IMG/VR virus record: IMGVR_UViG_3300030107_004579
Coordinates: 1 to 49,072 of that record
DNA length: 49,072 bases
Strand: one strand, 5' to 3'
From: a virus
The position numbers and the translations under genes were made by a program. Positions 43,009-48,906 of this stretch are shown piece after piece. How positions within the stretch are numbered: position 1 is the stretch's first letter; each line of letters opens with the position of its first letter. The notes below the pieces were generated by a model that was not told the DNA's origin, did not search any database, and saw only the letters and a list, made by a program, of their open reading frames with translations.

Positions 43009-43236
43009 TTAAGCTTGTCCTCCAGATTTTAGCCACGTATTTTGCTTGCTAATATACACCAATTTATCTTTTAAATCAAATTCACATTCACATCTAGGAC
43101 ACATCCATCCTGCTGCGACATAAGTATCTTCTTCTTCAAATAAAGCAACACGCTTAGAAAATTTGTCGTTATAATGCAAGTCAAAGCCACACATTGGGCA
43201 AGGGTCATCGTTATTTTTCTGTTTCTTTTTCGCCAT
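43009..43236 (-). CDS. Zinc-ribbon protein next to the terminase
   Basis: This 75-residue protein has C-P-M-C-G near residue 12 and M-C-P-R-C-E-C near residue 47, which give the four cysteines of a zinc ribbon. The first eight residues are basic (MAKKKQKN). ATG 43236 is chosen over the TTG two codons earlier because AAGGAA lies about ten bases upstream. It overlaps the end of TerS. It may act with the terminase or as a late regulator; neither is shown by the sequence. Confidence 0.6.
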   Translation of the reverse strand: MAKKKQKNNDDPCPMCGFDLHYNDKFSKRVALFEEEDTYVAAGWMCPRCECEFDLKDKLVYISKQNTWLKSGGQA

Positions 43237-43996
43237 GAGCAACTAATTCCTTATTTTTGCCTCCAATAGCTTCTAATTGCTCTGGAGTGAAGCCAGTCCA
43301 TACAGTCAATTGTTCTTGTTTCTTTTCTGTGTTGAATAATCCTGATATTTTTGCTAGCGAATCTAAAGCTTTTAGTCTATCGCTATCTCTTTCGCTAATT
43401 GAAGCAATATCTTTATATAATCCAATAATCCAATTTGGCGTTGCTTCTTCTTCATCAAGTATTTTTTGTATTTCTTCTTTTACCATGGTTCTAATGTTCT
43501 CCTGTTTAAGTAATGAACTAGATTTTCTTTGAATATATGTGTCTTTTTTAGCGTTAGGGTATAATTTCTTGTAAGCCTCTATAGGATTTGCGCCTTCTTG
43601 AGATAAAACGCCTTTTGCAATATACCTAGCAAATAAGAAATCTTTGTTTTTTCGTTTATTATCCTTGCTATAAGTTGTTTTTGCTCTATTGTTTCCTGAA
43701 AAAGCATAAATATTATCAGCAATACCCTGCTCGCCTAACATTTTGTGGCATTTTTTCTGTATAACATAACTACCACAAACAGTCCTAACATAATCTTTAC
43801 TGCGTTGGTCAACCTTTTCGTAGATTGTTCCACGTTTAAGTATTTGACAAACATGCATATCATCAGTATAAACCCATTCATCTTGTTTTCCTTCTCTCCA
43901 ATTGTGAGTTACATCACATTCAGGATAATGAATTTTAAATTCACTAATGTTATCAAACAAAAAATGTTTTATACCTCTTATTTCTTTGAAATCCAT
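43211..43996 (-). CDS. terS: Terminase small subunit
   Basis: This 261-residue protein carries the DNA-binding helices of a TerS in its middle: RYIAKGVLSQEGANPIEAYK followed by LYPNAKKDTYIQRKSSSLL, a helix-turn-helix type, then a helical oligomerisation part (RTMVKEEIQKILDEEE) and a C-terminal GFTPEQLEAIGG. An extra N-terminal 90 residues has H, C and W residues (CDVTHNWREGKQDEWVYTDD). TerS recognises the packaging site and recruits TerL. No Shine-Dalgarno sequence precedes ATG 43996. The gene heads the late operon, next to the cos/pac candidate at 44188. Confidence 0.75.
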   Translation of the reverse strand: MDFKEIRGIKHFLFDNISEFKIHYPECDVTHNWREGKQDEWVYTDDMHVCQILKRGTIYEKVDQRSKDYVRTVCGSYVIQKKCHKMLGEQGIADNIYAFSGNNRAKTTYSKDNKRKNKDFLFARYIAKGVLSQEGANPIEAYKKLYPNAKKDTYIQRKSSSLLKQENIRTMVKEEIQKILDEEEATPNWIIGLYKDIASISERDSDRLKALDSLAKISGLFNTEKKQEQLTVWTGFTPEQLEAIGGKNKELVAHGEKETEK

Positions 43997-44042
43997 AAAG
44001 TAATATAAAAAAAATTTTATAAAAATAAAACTTATATGCGTA

Positions 44043-44096
44043 CTATAGAGTATATATATAGAGTATATACTATAGAGTATATATATATAGAGTACT
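44043..44096. repeat. Two tandem CTATAGAG repeats separated by TA runs
   Basis: CTATAGAG occurs at 44043-44050 and 44070-44077, 27 bases apart. In each case it is followed by a TA run of 10-12 bases and another GAGTA. The region lies 47-100 bases upstream of TerS and would suit late-promoter or operator binding. TA runs may also melt easily. The function is inferred from position only. Confidence 0.55.
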
Positions 44097-44132
44097 AATC
44101 AAATAGAGAAAAAGAAATTAATAATAAAGAAA

Positions 44133-44156
44133 AACCCCAACTTGAAAAATAGGGTT
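44133..44156 (-). terminator. Possible second hairpin terminator
   Basis: On the minus strand AACCCTA pairs with TTGGGGTT (7 bp with one G-U) around a 10-base loop, followed by TTTTCTTTATT. It would act on transcripts that read through the stronger terminator upstream. It may alternatively be part of the packaging or promoter region. Confidence 0.35.
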
Positions 44157-44187
44157 AGAATGAGTGTGGGTATTGTTTTATACACGT

Positions 44188-44215
44188 CCCCCCCGTTAGT
44201 TGTCCTGCGCCCCCC
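44188..44215. other. GC-rich C-run pair, cos/pac candidate
   Basis: Two C-runs, seven at 44188-44194 and six at 44210-44215, stand 22 bases apart (start to start) in an otherwise AT-rich, non-coding stretch, with GCGC between. Read on the minus strand these are G-runs facing TerS, 190-220 bases from its start. Phage cos or pac sites are often placed just upstream of the terminase genes and can be GC-rich. Whether packaging cuts here is unproven. Confidence 0.45.
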
Positions 44216-44281
44216 TCGGATTTGGTTGAAATTTGAGTTAAAATTATAATTATTGTATTGTTTTTAGTTAATAAGAGATGA

Positions 44282-44313
44282 AAAGCAAACGCCCCTTAAG
44301 AGAGGGGCGCTTT
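44282..44313 (-). terminator. Intrinsic terminator after the 45870-44340 operon
   Basis: CGCCCCT (44290-44296) and AGGGGCG (44303-44309) form a 7-bp GC-rich stem with a six-base loop, extendable by AAAG/CTTT. On the minus strand it is followed by TTTGCTTTTC. It lies 26 bases after the stop of the last gene of that operon, which fits a Rho-independent terminator. Confidence 0.75.
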
Positions 44314-44339
44314 ACTATCTTTCTTTGTGTTGTGTGGGT

Positions 44340-44603
44340 TTATTGTGGGATAGTGGCGAGTATATTAACAGGCAACAACGCTTTATTATATGCATACATA
44401 ATTACATCATTAACTCTTGATGCTTTACATAAGCGCGCTTCATCATTATTAATTAAACTTATAGAGTAGTCTATTCCTTCATTCTCTAAAGCGCAATACA
44501 TTGCTTTAAACGTTGAGAATATAATATTCGTATCATCTAAGTCATTAAACGTTATATCTTCTACTCCTTCATTCGTAGTTAATACTATCTTTATATTATG
44601 CAT
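44340..44603 (-). CDS. 87-residue hypothetical protein
   Basis: This protein starts MHNIKIVLTTNEGVEDITFN and continues with a helix FSTFKAMYCALENEGIDY, then a strand SISLINNDEARLC and a hydrophobic C-terminus (YAYNKALLPVNILATI). Alternating strand and helix suggest a small alpha/beta fold. Its start overlaps the preceding gene by eight bases. It is the last gene before the terminator. No family recognised. Confidence 0.55.
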   Translation of the reverse strand: MHNIKIVLTTNEGVEDITFNDLDDTNIIFSTFKAMYCALENEGIDYSISLINNDEARLCKASRVNDVIMYAYNKALLPVNILATIPQ

Positions 44604-45036
44604 TTTCTGCTCCCTCCTCTGCTAAGGGTTCAACATTTTCAGTATCTAATAAGTCTTGTAATTTACTAGATATATCTTGCGCATCACGTTTAGCGCTTCT
44701 TGCTCTATCATACGCTTCTTCAGCGCTGTAAGTATCAAGATTTTCTAAATCACTTTGTACCTGTGAACAATAATCCTGAGCATCATCACATGACATATAA
44801 ACATCATCAATATCATTAATTAATTTATTTATCACGTGCTTTTCAATTAATACGTGTGTTCCTGTATTAAATGTTTTATATCCGTTTTTCTGCTCATCTT
44901 CTAACTTTTTAATATCCTCAGTTAATTTATTATTGTCTTGTTGTTGTTGCTCGATTTCACTCTGAAAATCTTTAACTTGTTTCAAAGTGTTTTCTAATAT
45001 ATAATTAACTTCATCGTATTTTTCTTTTAAGTTCAT
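44596..45036 (-). CDS. Coiled-coil hypothetical protein
   Basis: This 146-residue protein is dominated by coiled-coil heptads (LKQVKDFQSEIEQQQQDNNK, IKKLEDEQKN) with a central stretch THVLIEKHVINKLINDIDDV and an acidic end (LDTENVEPLAEEGAENA). It lies in the four-gene operon of unknown role. It may be a structural or scaffolding helper. No family recognised. Confidence 0.55.
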   Translation of the reverse strand: MNLKEKYDEVNYILENTLKQVKDFQSEIEQQQQDNNKLTEDIKKLEDEQKNGYKTFNTGTHVLIEKHVINKLINDIDDVYMSCDDAQDYCSQVQSDLENLDTYSAEEAYDRARSAKRDAQDISSKLQDLLDTENVEPLAEEGAENA

Positions 45037-45041
45037 TTTTA

Positions 45042-45425
45042 TTACTCTCTTTCTGTGTTTTGTTTTGTTTTGTCTTGTTCTTTCAAGCCTTGCTCGTATA
45101 ATACTTCATCTATTACATTTTCAATTATTTCTTCACCGATTATATATACATACATATTTACAACTCTTTCTGGCTCTGATAAATCTGTATATACTTCTCC
45201 AAAATTATCCATTTCATAATCTTTAATAAAGCCTATAATATTAAATACTTCATCTTCGCACCATTTACGTGCTTCATATCTTCCAATTATATAATAATCT
45301 GTATTAAATATGTCGTGATGTATGTCATATATATCATTTTCGTCAATATAATCAGCGTTATATTTTAATGCGTGCATAATATAATCTTTTGCGTGTTCTT
45401 CTATTTCATCAACTTTAAAGTCCAT
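45042..45425 (-). CDS. Acidic hypothetical protein of a phage-type conserved pattern
   Basis: This 127-residue protein is acidic and aromatic. Its order of segments (GRYEARKWCEDEVFNIIGFI, NFGEVYTDLSEPERVVNMYV, YIIGEEIIENVIDEVL) recalls a class of small conserved phage proteins, though I cannot name the family. ATG 45425 is chosen because GGAGATAAATAAA precedes it, the same leader as the previous gene. ATG 45440 lacks such a site. Function unknown. Confidence 0.55.
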   Translation of the reverse strand: MDFKVDEIEEHAKDYIMHALKYNADYIDENDIYDIHHDIFNTDYYIIGRYEARKWCEDEVFNIIGFIKDYEMDNFGEVYTDLSEPERVVNMYVYIIGEEIIENVIDEVLYEQGLKEQDKTKQNTERE

Positions 45426-45426
45426 T

Positions 45427-45870
45427 TTATTTATCTCCATTTTTTAATGTTTCTATTTCTTTGGCTTGGTCTTCTACAAGTTCATGATAATCTTTACACG
45501 TTTCAACTCTTTTTTCAAGTGCTTTGTGCATTTCCTCACATTTATCTTTTAATGTTTCTATTTCTTCGGCTTGGTCTTCTACTAATTCATTTAAGCCCTT
45601 TATTTTATCAATGTAAAATTTATTATCAGATAATACACCATATTTATCTAATTTAATTAAATCTCTTATAGTTTTAACGCCTTGCGCCGTGTTGTCTGTT
45701 GGTATTACTTTTATATCTTGTAAGCTTGTAACGCCTTTAAATATTTCTAGTGCATCAGACAATTTAATATCTAGCCATTTAATCCCTACTTTACCATTAC
45801 CAACGCCAAACCTATGCGCAACTTCAATATATTTTTCATCTGTTAATTTTACTGCGAACGTTGTACTCAT
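45427..45870 (-). CDS. DNA-binding-like or coiled-coil hypothetical protein with internal repeat
   Basis: This 147-residue protein begins MSTTFAVKLTDEKYIEVAHR and continues FGVGNGKVGIKWLDIKLSDA, a beta/alpha region. The second half is a coiled coil with a repeated LVEDQAEEIETLK unit. ATG 45870 is chosen because GGAGATAAATAAA precedes it; upstream in-frame starts lack a site. It is the first gene of the minus-strand operon facing the divergent early genes. Function unknown. Confidence 0.55.
   Translation of the reverse strand: MSTTFAVKLTDEKYIEVAHRFGVGNGKVGIKWLDIKLSDALEIFKGVTSLQDIKVIPTDNTAQGVKTIRDLIKLDKYGVLSDNKFYIDKIKGLNELVEDQAEEIETLKDKCEEMHKALEKRVETCKDYHELVEDQAKEIETLKNGDK
45442..45590 (-). 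repeat. 44-base direct repeat pair in the coiled-coil gene
   Basis: Positions 45442-45485 and 45547-45590 match at 41 of 44 bases, with a 105-base offset (35 codons), so the duplication is in frame. They encode two copies of the ELVEDQAxEIETLK heptad block and lengthen the coiled coil. Confidence 0.8.
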
Positions 45871-46004
45871 TTTATTTATCTCCGTTTGTTCTGTGTTGTC
45901 TTGGTAAATATTACACATATTAATTAATAATACAAACACATTTTTTATAATGATTAATTATTTTTTATGTTGTTTGATAATGTGATTTGTGCCTAATTTA
46001 TTAC
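45871..46004. promoter_or_regulatory. Divergent promoter region between the two transcription blocks
   Basis: Genes on both sides point away from this AT-rich stretch. On the plus strand TTGATA (45974-45979) stands 18 bases before TTATTA (45998-46003), a weak -35/-10 pair. On the minus strand TATTAT (near 45930) may be a -10 with no clear -35. The only solid support is the divergent layout. Confidence 0.4.
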
Positions 46005-46178
46005 ATGATAAAAACAAAGAAAACCTACCAAAAGAAAAAGAAAGTTACATTTAAGAAAGTATCCACACACGGAATTAAGGCGTGTCATCAAGCTATCAAG
46101 CAAAAGAAAAAACTCACAAAAAAAGACATAGAAGACAGAAAAAAAAGATTACAACAATTTAACTCATGGTTCAAATAA
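46005..46178 (+). CDS. Small basic protein
   Basis: This 57-residue protein starts MIKTKKTYQKKKKVTFKKVS and continues with lysine-rich helices ending QQFNSWFK. It would be the first gene of the plus-strand block. No ribosome binding site is visible before ATG 46005, and an in-frame TTG at 45987 is no better. The composition suggests nucleic-acid binding. Uncertain as a real gene, but the space is otherwise empty and the next gene follows after ten bases. Confidence 0.45.
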   Translation: MIKTKKTYQKKKKVTFKKVSTHGIKACHQAIKQKKKLTKKDIEDRKKRLQQFNSWFK

Positions 46179-46188
46179 GGAGAAATAT

Positions 46189-46371
46189 ATGTGCGATTGT
46201 AAAATGTGTATAGATAGGCATGAAGAAAAGAGAAAAGAAGAAATCAATAAAATTAAACAAGCTAAGAAAAATAAAGAATTTTATGTTAGTCCATCAATAG
46301 TTAGTCCTGATAGAATGACAGAATTATTTATAATGGCTTTAAAAGATGTTTTGGATAATGAAAATAAATAA
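46189..46371 (+). CDS. 60-residue cysteine-containing hypothetical protein
   Basis: This protein starts MCDCKMCIDRHEEKRKEEIN and continues as a basic helix, closing MTELFIMALKDVLDNENK. Cysteines C2, C4, C7 could bind a metal with H11, though the pattern is not a standard zinc ribbon. AAGGAG lies seven bases before the ATG. No family recognised. Confidence 0.5.
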   Translation: MCDCKMCIDRHEEKRKEEINKIKQAKKNKEFYVSPSIVSPDRMTELFIMALKDVLDNENK

Positions 46372-46389
46372 CAATAGGAGAAAAGAAAG

Positions 46390-46662
46390 ATGCAAATACC
46401 TCAAACAAAAGTAATAGCTGATAAAAAACCTACATTAAAAGAAATGCAAGAGTTTGTAGGTGGTTACATACAAGTAGTAAATGGAGTAGATGGTTCACAA
46501 ATAATAATAAATGAAGAAGGTAAAATACATGGCCTACCAACAAATGTTGTTGCGACTACATTCTATCTAGGAGAAGATTGGGACGATGATACAAGCGCAA
46601 TGGTTCATGATGTATTAGTTGGTAATGCAATGATATTAAAAGGTAAAGCGAGGTTATCTTAA
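46390..46662 (+). CDS. DUF3846-like protein
   Basis: This 90-residue protein has the DUF3846 outline: FVGGYIQVVNGVDGSQIIIN, then EEGKIHGLPTNVVATTFYL and a C-terminal VHDVLVGNAMILKGKARL. Members occur widely in phages and plasmids with no proven role. AGGAGA precedes the ATG by about eight bases. Its stop overlaps the ATG of the next gene. Confidence 0.65.
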   Translation: MQIPQTKVIADKKPTLKEMQEFVGGYIQVVNGVDGSQIIINEEGKIHGLPTNVVATTFYLGEDWDDDTSAMVHDVLVGNAMILKGKARLS

Positions 46663-47177
46663 TGGGAATGGACGTACATGGAATAAATCCAAAGGAAAAT
46701 AAATCAATAGAGGAATTTCCAACATACAATAAAATCAAGAAAATGAGAGACAATGACCAATGGAAAGAAAGCTGGGAATTACTTGATGAAAACACAGACA
46801 TAAAAGAAGCGTTTCATAAAGAAATGGACGAGTATGAAAATATTAATTGTGGTGTATATTTTCGTAATAATTGTTGGTGGTGGCGACCTTTATGGGACTA
46901 TTGCAGAAGCGTAGCACCTCACTTAATTAACGAGGAATTACACGGAGCAGGACATCACAATGACGGAGCAGGACTTGATGGTAAAGGAGCAAAGGAACTA
47001 GGTACAATATTACTAGGAGAAATTGCAAATGGTAACACAATAAAATATCAAGCTGAATACCAACAAATGCAAGATAGCAATGATGACGAGTGGGCAAGTC
47101 ATTATCCATTTGATATTGAAAACGTAGCGAGATTTGCTGAGTTTTGTATCCAAAGTGGAGGCTTTGAAATATGCTAG
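46662..47177 (+). CDS. Conserved phage hypothetical protein
   Basis: This 171-residue protein starts MGMDVHGINPKENKSIEEFP and has a characteristic VYFRNNCWWWRPLWDYCRS block, then GHHNDGAGLDGKGAKELGTI and a closing ENVARFAEFCIQSGGFEIC. I recognise the pattern (MGMDV... YFRNN-WWWRPLW) as one repeated in phages, but no function is known. The tryptophan-rich block and histidine/aspartate GHHNDG suggest metal or carbohydrate contact. GAGG lies ahead of the ATG. Confidence 0.6.
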   Translation: MGMDVHGINPKENKSIEEFPTYNKIKKMRDNDQWKESWELLDENTDIKEAFHKEMDEYENINCGVYFRNNCWWWRPLWDYCRSVAPHLINEELHGAGHHNDGAGLDGKGAKELGTILLGEIANGNTIKYQAEYQQMQDSNDDEWASHYPFDIENVARFAEFCIQSGGFEIC

Positions 47178-47254
47178 ATGCAATAGTAATAATATTCTTA
47201 CTTTATTTATTTGTTGTTGTAGTTACTACTATAATTGATAGTATAGATAAATAG
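47171..47254 (+). CDS. 27-residue membrane peptide
   Basis: From ATG 47171 the frame reads MLDAIVIIFLLYLFVVVVTT and ends IIDSIDK. The central 19 residues are a single transmembrane span. GGAGG lies about ten bases upstream inside the previous gene, which it overlaps by seven bases. Small membrane peptides are common in phage early regions, and their targets are diverse. No family recognised. Confidence 0.5.
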   Translation: MLDAIVIIFLLYLFVVVVTTIIDSIDK

Positions 47255-47260
47255 GATAAA

Positions 47261-47306
47261 AGGATAGGCTAAGTAGCTGAGACAAGGAGCGTTACCTTGC
47301 TATCCT
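47261..47306 (+). promoter_or_regulatory. Three-way-junction RNA element C
   Basis: AGGATAG (47261-47267) pairs with CTATCCT (47300-47306). Within this, GCT AAGT AGC (47268-47277) and CAAGG/CCTTG (47283-47287 with 47295-47299) form two hairpins, the second stacked directly on the outer stem. The ribosome binding site AAAGGAG lies about 10 bases further on. It fills the gap between the membrane peptide and the next small gene, and resembles no family I know. Confidence 0.5.
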
Positions 47307-47325
47307 CAAATAAAAAGGAGAAAAA

Positions 47326-47451
47326 ATGACAAATAAAGAAATTGCAGACGACTTAGAAAATGTTTTATTTGATTTGACTAATGGAGAAATCTATGAAGCA
47401 ATGAAATATTTAGGCGATATAATTACAACCTTAAAAAAGGAGAAAAAATGA
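47326..47451 (+). CDS. 41-residue hypothetical protein
   Basis: From ATG 47326 the frame reads MTNKEIADDLENVLFDLTNG and continues EIYEAMKYLGDIITTLKKEKK. AAAAGGAG lies six bases upstream. The TGA overlaps the ATG of the next gene (ATGA). Amphipathic helices with a Lys-rich end suggest a small soluble protein. No family recognised. Confidence 0.6.
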   Translation: MTNKEIADDLENVLFDLTNGEIYEAMKYLGDIITTLKKEKK

Positions 47452-47690
47452 TACAAAGCGTAAAAGACATAGATAAAATAGTAAGATGGGCAGTTGATAC
47501 AGATTTAAAGAAATTTGCAGAAGATGCCTATGGAGTAACAGGAACAGCGTTTGATGTTGCAAGTGAAGAAGATTATTTAAGAGGCAAATTTAGGCAAATG
47601 CAATCAAATTTTATTGCATGGCTTGGTGGATTAAGTCGTAATAATAGAGATAGATTAAAAAGAGCAATAAACAGAGAAGGAGAAAAATGA
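47448..47690 (+). CDS. 80-residue hypothetical protein
   Basis: This protein starts MIQSVKDIDKIVRWAVDTDL and contains EEDYLRGKFRQMQSNFIAWL with a closing NRDRLKRAINREGEK. AAAGGAG precedes ATG 47448, which overlaps the preceding stop. Mostly helical. The downstream gene overlaps its stop by four bases, giving a coupled series of small early genes. No family recognised. Confidence 0.6.
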   Translation: MIQSVKDIDKIVRWAVDTDLKKFAEDAYGVTGTAFDVASEEDYLRGKFRQMQSNFIAWLGGLSRNNRDRLKRAINREGEK

Positions 47691-47875
47691 ACCTAGACAC
47701 AACAATAGTACAAAGTAAAACAGCAAGGGAATTAATTGATTTTATTGATGAACTAATAGATATAATAGATGATAAAGAGCATTTTACTATTGATACTAAA
47801 AATAAATATGATAAAATAAAGAAAGAGCAAAGAGTTGCTTTGGGCATTGATAAAGCAAGAAGAAATCACTATTAA
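47687..47875 (+). CDS. 62-residue hypothetical protein
   Basis: This protein starts MNLDTTIVQSKTARELIDFI and continues DELIDIIDDKEHFTIDTKNK, ending with the basic RVALGIDKARRNHY. GGAGAAAA precedes ATG 47687, which overlaps the previous stop. Helical and acidic in the middle. No family recognised. Confidence 0.55.
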   Translation: MNLDTTIVQSKTARELIDFIDELIDIIDDKEHFTIDTKNKYDKIKKEQRVALGIDKARRNHY

Positions 47876-47892
47876 ATAAAAGGAGAAAAGTA

Positions 47893-48048
47893 ATGGGAAA
47901 AGTTAAGGAGATGTTAAAAGAAGAAAAGTATCTTGATGAATTACTTAAATATCAAGAGGCATACAATATCCTGATGGATTATTTTGATGAATGGGATAGT
48001 GAAACTAAATTCCTAGTACATAGGAAATTGGAGAAAATAGGCTTATGA
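47893..48048 (+). CDS. 51-residue hypothetical protein
   Basis: From ATG 47893, with AAGGAG eight bases upstream, the frame reads MGKVKEMLKEEKYLDELLKY and ends LVHRKLEKIGL. Amphipathic helix pattern. It is coupled to the next gene by overlapping ATGAG. No family recognised. Confidence 0.6.
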   Translation: MGKVKEMLKEEKYLDELLKYQEAYNILMDYFDEWDSETKFLVHRKLEKIGL

Positions 48049-48209
48049 GTAAAATAAAAGAATATTATGATTTAAGTAATTGGGAAGAAGTGCCTACGGA
48101 AGATTTATGGGAAGATGGAGAAATGAGTGAAAAAGATGTTAAAGAAGAAATATTTTGGAGAGTTATAACAATGGGTAATTGGAGATTAATAAGGAGAAAA
48201 GAAAAATGA
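48045..48209 (+). CDS. 54-residue acidic hypothetical protein
   Basis: The frame starts at ATG 48045 (overlapping the previous stop) and reads MSKIKEYYDLSNWEEVPTED, then a helix ending GNWRLIRRKEK. Rich in acidic and tryptophan residues. No family recognised; its overlap with neighbours supports it being real. Confidence 0.5.
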   Translation: MSKIKEYYDLSNWEEVPTEDLWEDGEMSEKDVKEEIFWRVITMGNWRLIRRKEK

Positions 48210-48352
48210 TGGGAGAAAAGGAGTTTTTTGATAGAATAAAGAAAGCTAATAAATACTTGACAATGGAAGAAAGGTCATTGGTATGGGAATTAACTAAACA
48301 ACTAACAAAAGAAAGATGGAGGGGCGAAGATGAAGAATTCTTATCTTTATAA
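48206..48352 (+). CDS. 48-residue hypothetical protein
   Basis: From ATG 48206, with AAGGAGAAAAGAAAA upstream, the frame reads MMGEKEFFDRIKKANKYLTM and ends RWRGEDEEFLSL. Helical. It overlaps the ends of both neighbours. No family recognised. Confidence 0.5.
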   Translation: MMGEKEFFDRIKKANKYLTMEERSLVWELTKQLTKERWRGEDEEFLSL

Positions 48353-48551
48353 TTGCAGAGGTTGTCAAAAACCTGATAAGGAAAATGTAAGAGTAAGTCC
48401 AATAGAATATCATATGTGGGCGAGAGCAGATGCTTATGGTATTTACACAGGATTATATTGCGATAAATGTTACAAGAGTAATTATCCATACAAAAAATAC
48501 AGATACCATGATGAATCATATTGTGGAGAAAGGTTAGAACCAAATGAATAA
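48330..48551 (+). CDS. Small zinc-ribbon protein
   Basis: This 73-residue protein has C-R-G-C (residues 9-12) and C-D-K-C (44-47) and reads MKNSYLYNCRGCQKPDKENV at the start, with a later YGIYTGLYCDKCYKSNYPY. The paired C-x2-C motifs form a zinc ribbon. ATG 48330 has GGAGGGG five bases upstream. Its end overlaps the next zinc-ribbon gene by eight bases. Confidence 0.65.
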   Translation: MKNSYLYNCRGCQKPDKENVRVSPIEYHMWARADAYGIYTGLYCDKCYKSNYPYKKYRYHDESYCGERLEPNE

Positions 48552-48906
48552 AGCAAAAGACATAGGGAATAAATGTGTGTATTGTTTTAAAGATACATCA
48601 GCTATGAGTGGTAGATTTGTTAATAGAATACCAGCATTAACAGATGATTATGAGGGATATTTGTGCTATGATTGTCAATATAAATATGAGGAGGAAGATG
48701 ATGATATGGATTTAATTGAAGCATTAGAAAAAAGATTTAGCTTACATGATGTTGATATGATTTATAATGTTTTAGACGAATTTTCAAATGTAGACACGAA
48801 ACAAGGAGAAATCACATTTCTTGATTTCTTAAATAAAAGGGATAAAAAGAAGATAATAGATGAAGATGTAAGTGCTGAAATCCAAATATTAAAGAAAATA
48901 AAATGA
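48544..48906 (+). CDS. Zinc-ribbon protein crossing the contig junction
   Basis: This 120-residue protein has C-V-Y-C (residues 11-14) and C-Y-D-C (41-44), a zinc ribbon, followed by acidic helical regions (EEEDDDMDLIEALEKRFSLH). Its last third reads EFSNVDTKQGEITFLDFLNK and then RDKKKIIDEDVSAEIQILKK. The 19 residues RDKKK...QILK are missing in the left-end allele. The gene continues across the contig ends in the circular genome. No known family beyond the zinc ribbon. Confidence 0.65.
   Translation: MNKAKDIGNKCVYCFKDTSAMSGRFVNRIPALTDDYEGYLCYDCQYKYEEEDDDMDLIEALEKRFSLHDVDMIYNVLDEFSNVDTKQGEITFLDFLNKRDKKKIIDEDVSAEIQILKKIK

Larger units (their letters stand above)
43997..44339. other. 343-base non-coding control region upstream of TerS
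   Basis: No open frame with a ribosome binding site exists here on either strand. In minus-strand order it contains the terminator of the upstream operon (44282-44313), an AT-rich stretch, two C-runs/G-runs (44188-44215), a second hairpin (44133-44156), CTATAG repeats (44043-44096), and an AT-rich leader without Shine-Dalgarno before TerS. The late promoter and the packaging site most likely lie here. Confidence 0.7.

Noticed and set aside
44043-44096. Resemblance of ACTATAGAG to a T7-type RNA polymerase promoter
   Set aside because: Only the CTATAG core matches, the orientation is toward the early genes rather than TerS, and no single-subunit RNA polymerase gene is visible in the window.
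47261-47306. Hammerhead-like ribozyme
   Set aside because: A three-way junction with CTGAGA recalls the CUGAUGA box, but the box differs and the required GAAA and cleavage triplet are missing.
48163-48543. Minus-strand 126-codon frame
   Set aside because: It overlaps several coupled plus-strand genes with good ribosome sites and has the hydrophobic shadow composition of an antisense frame.
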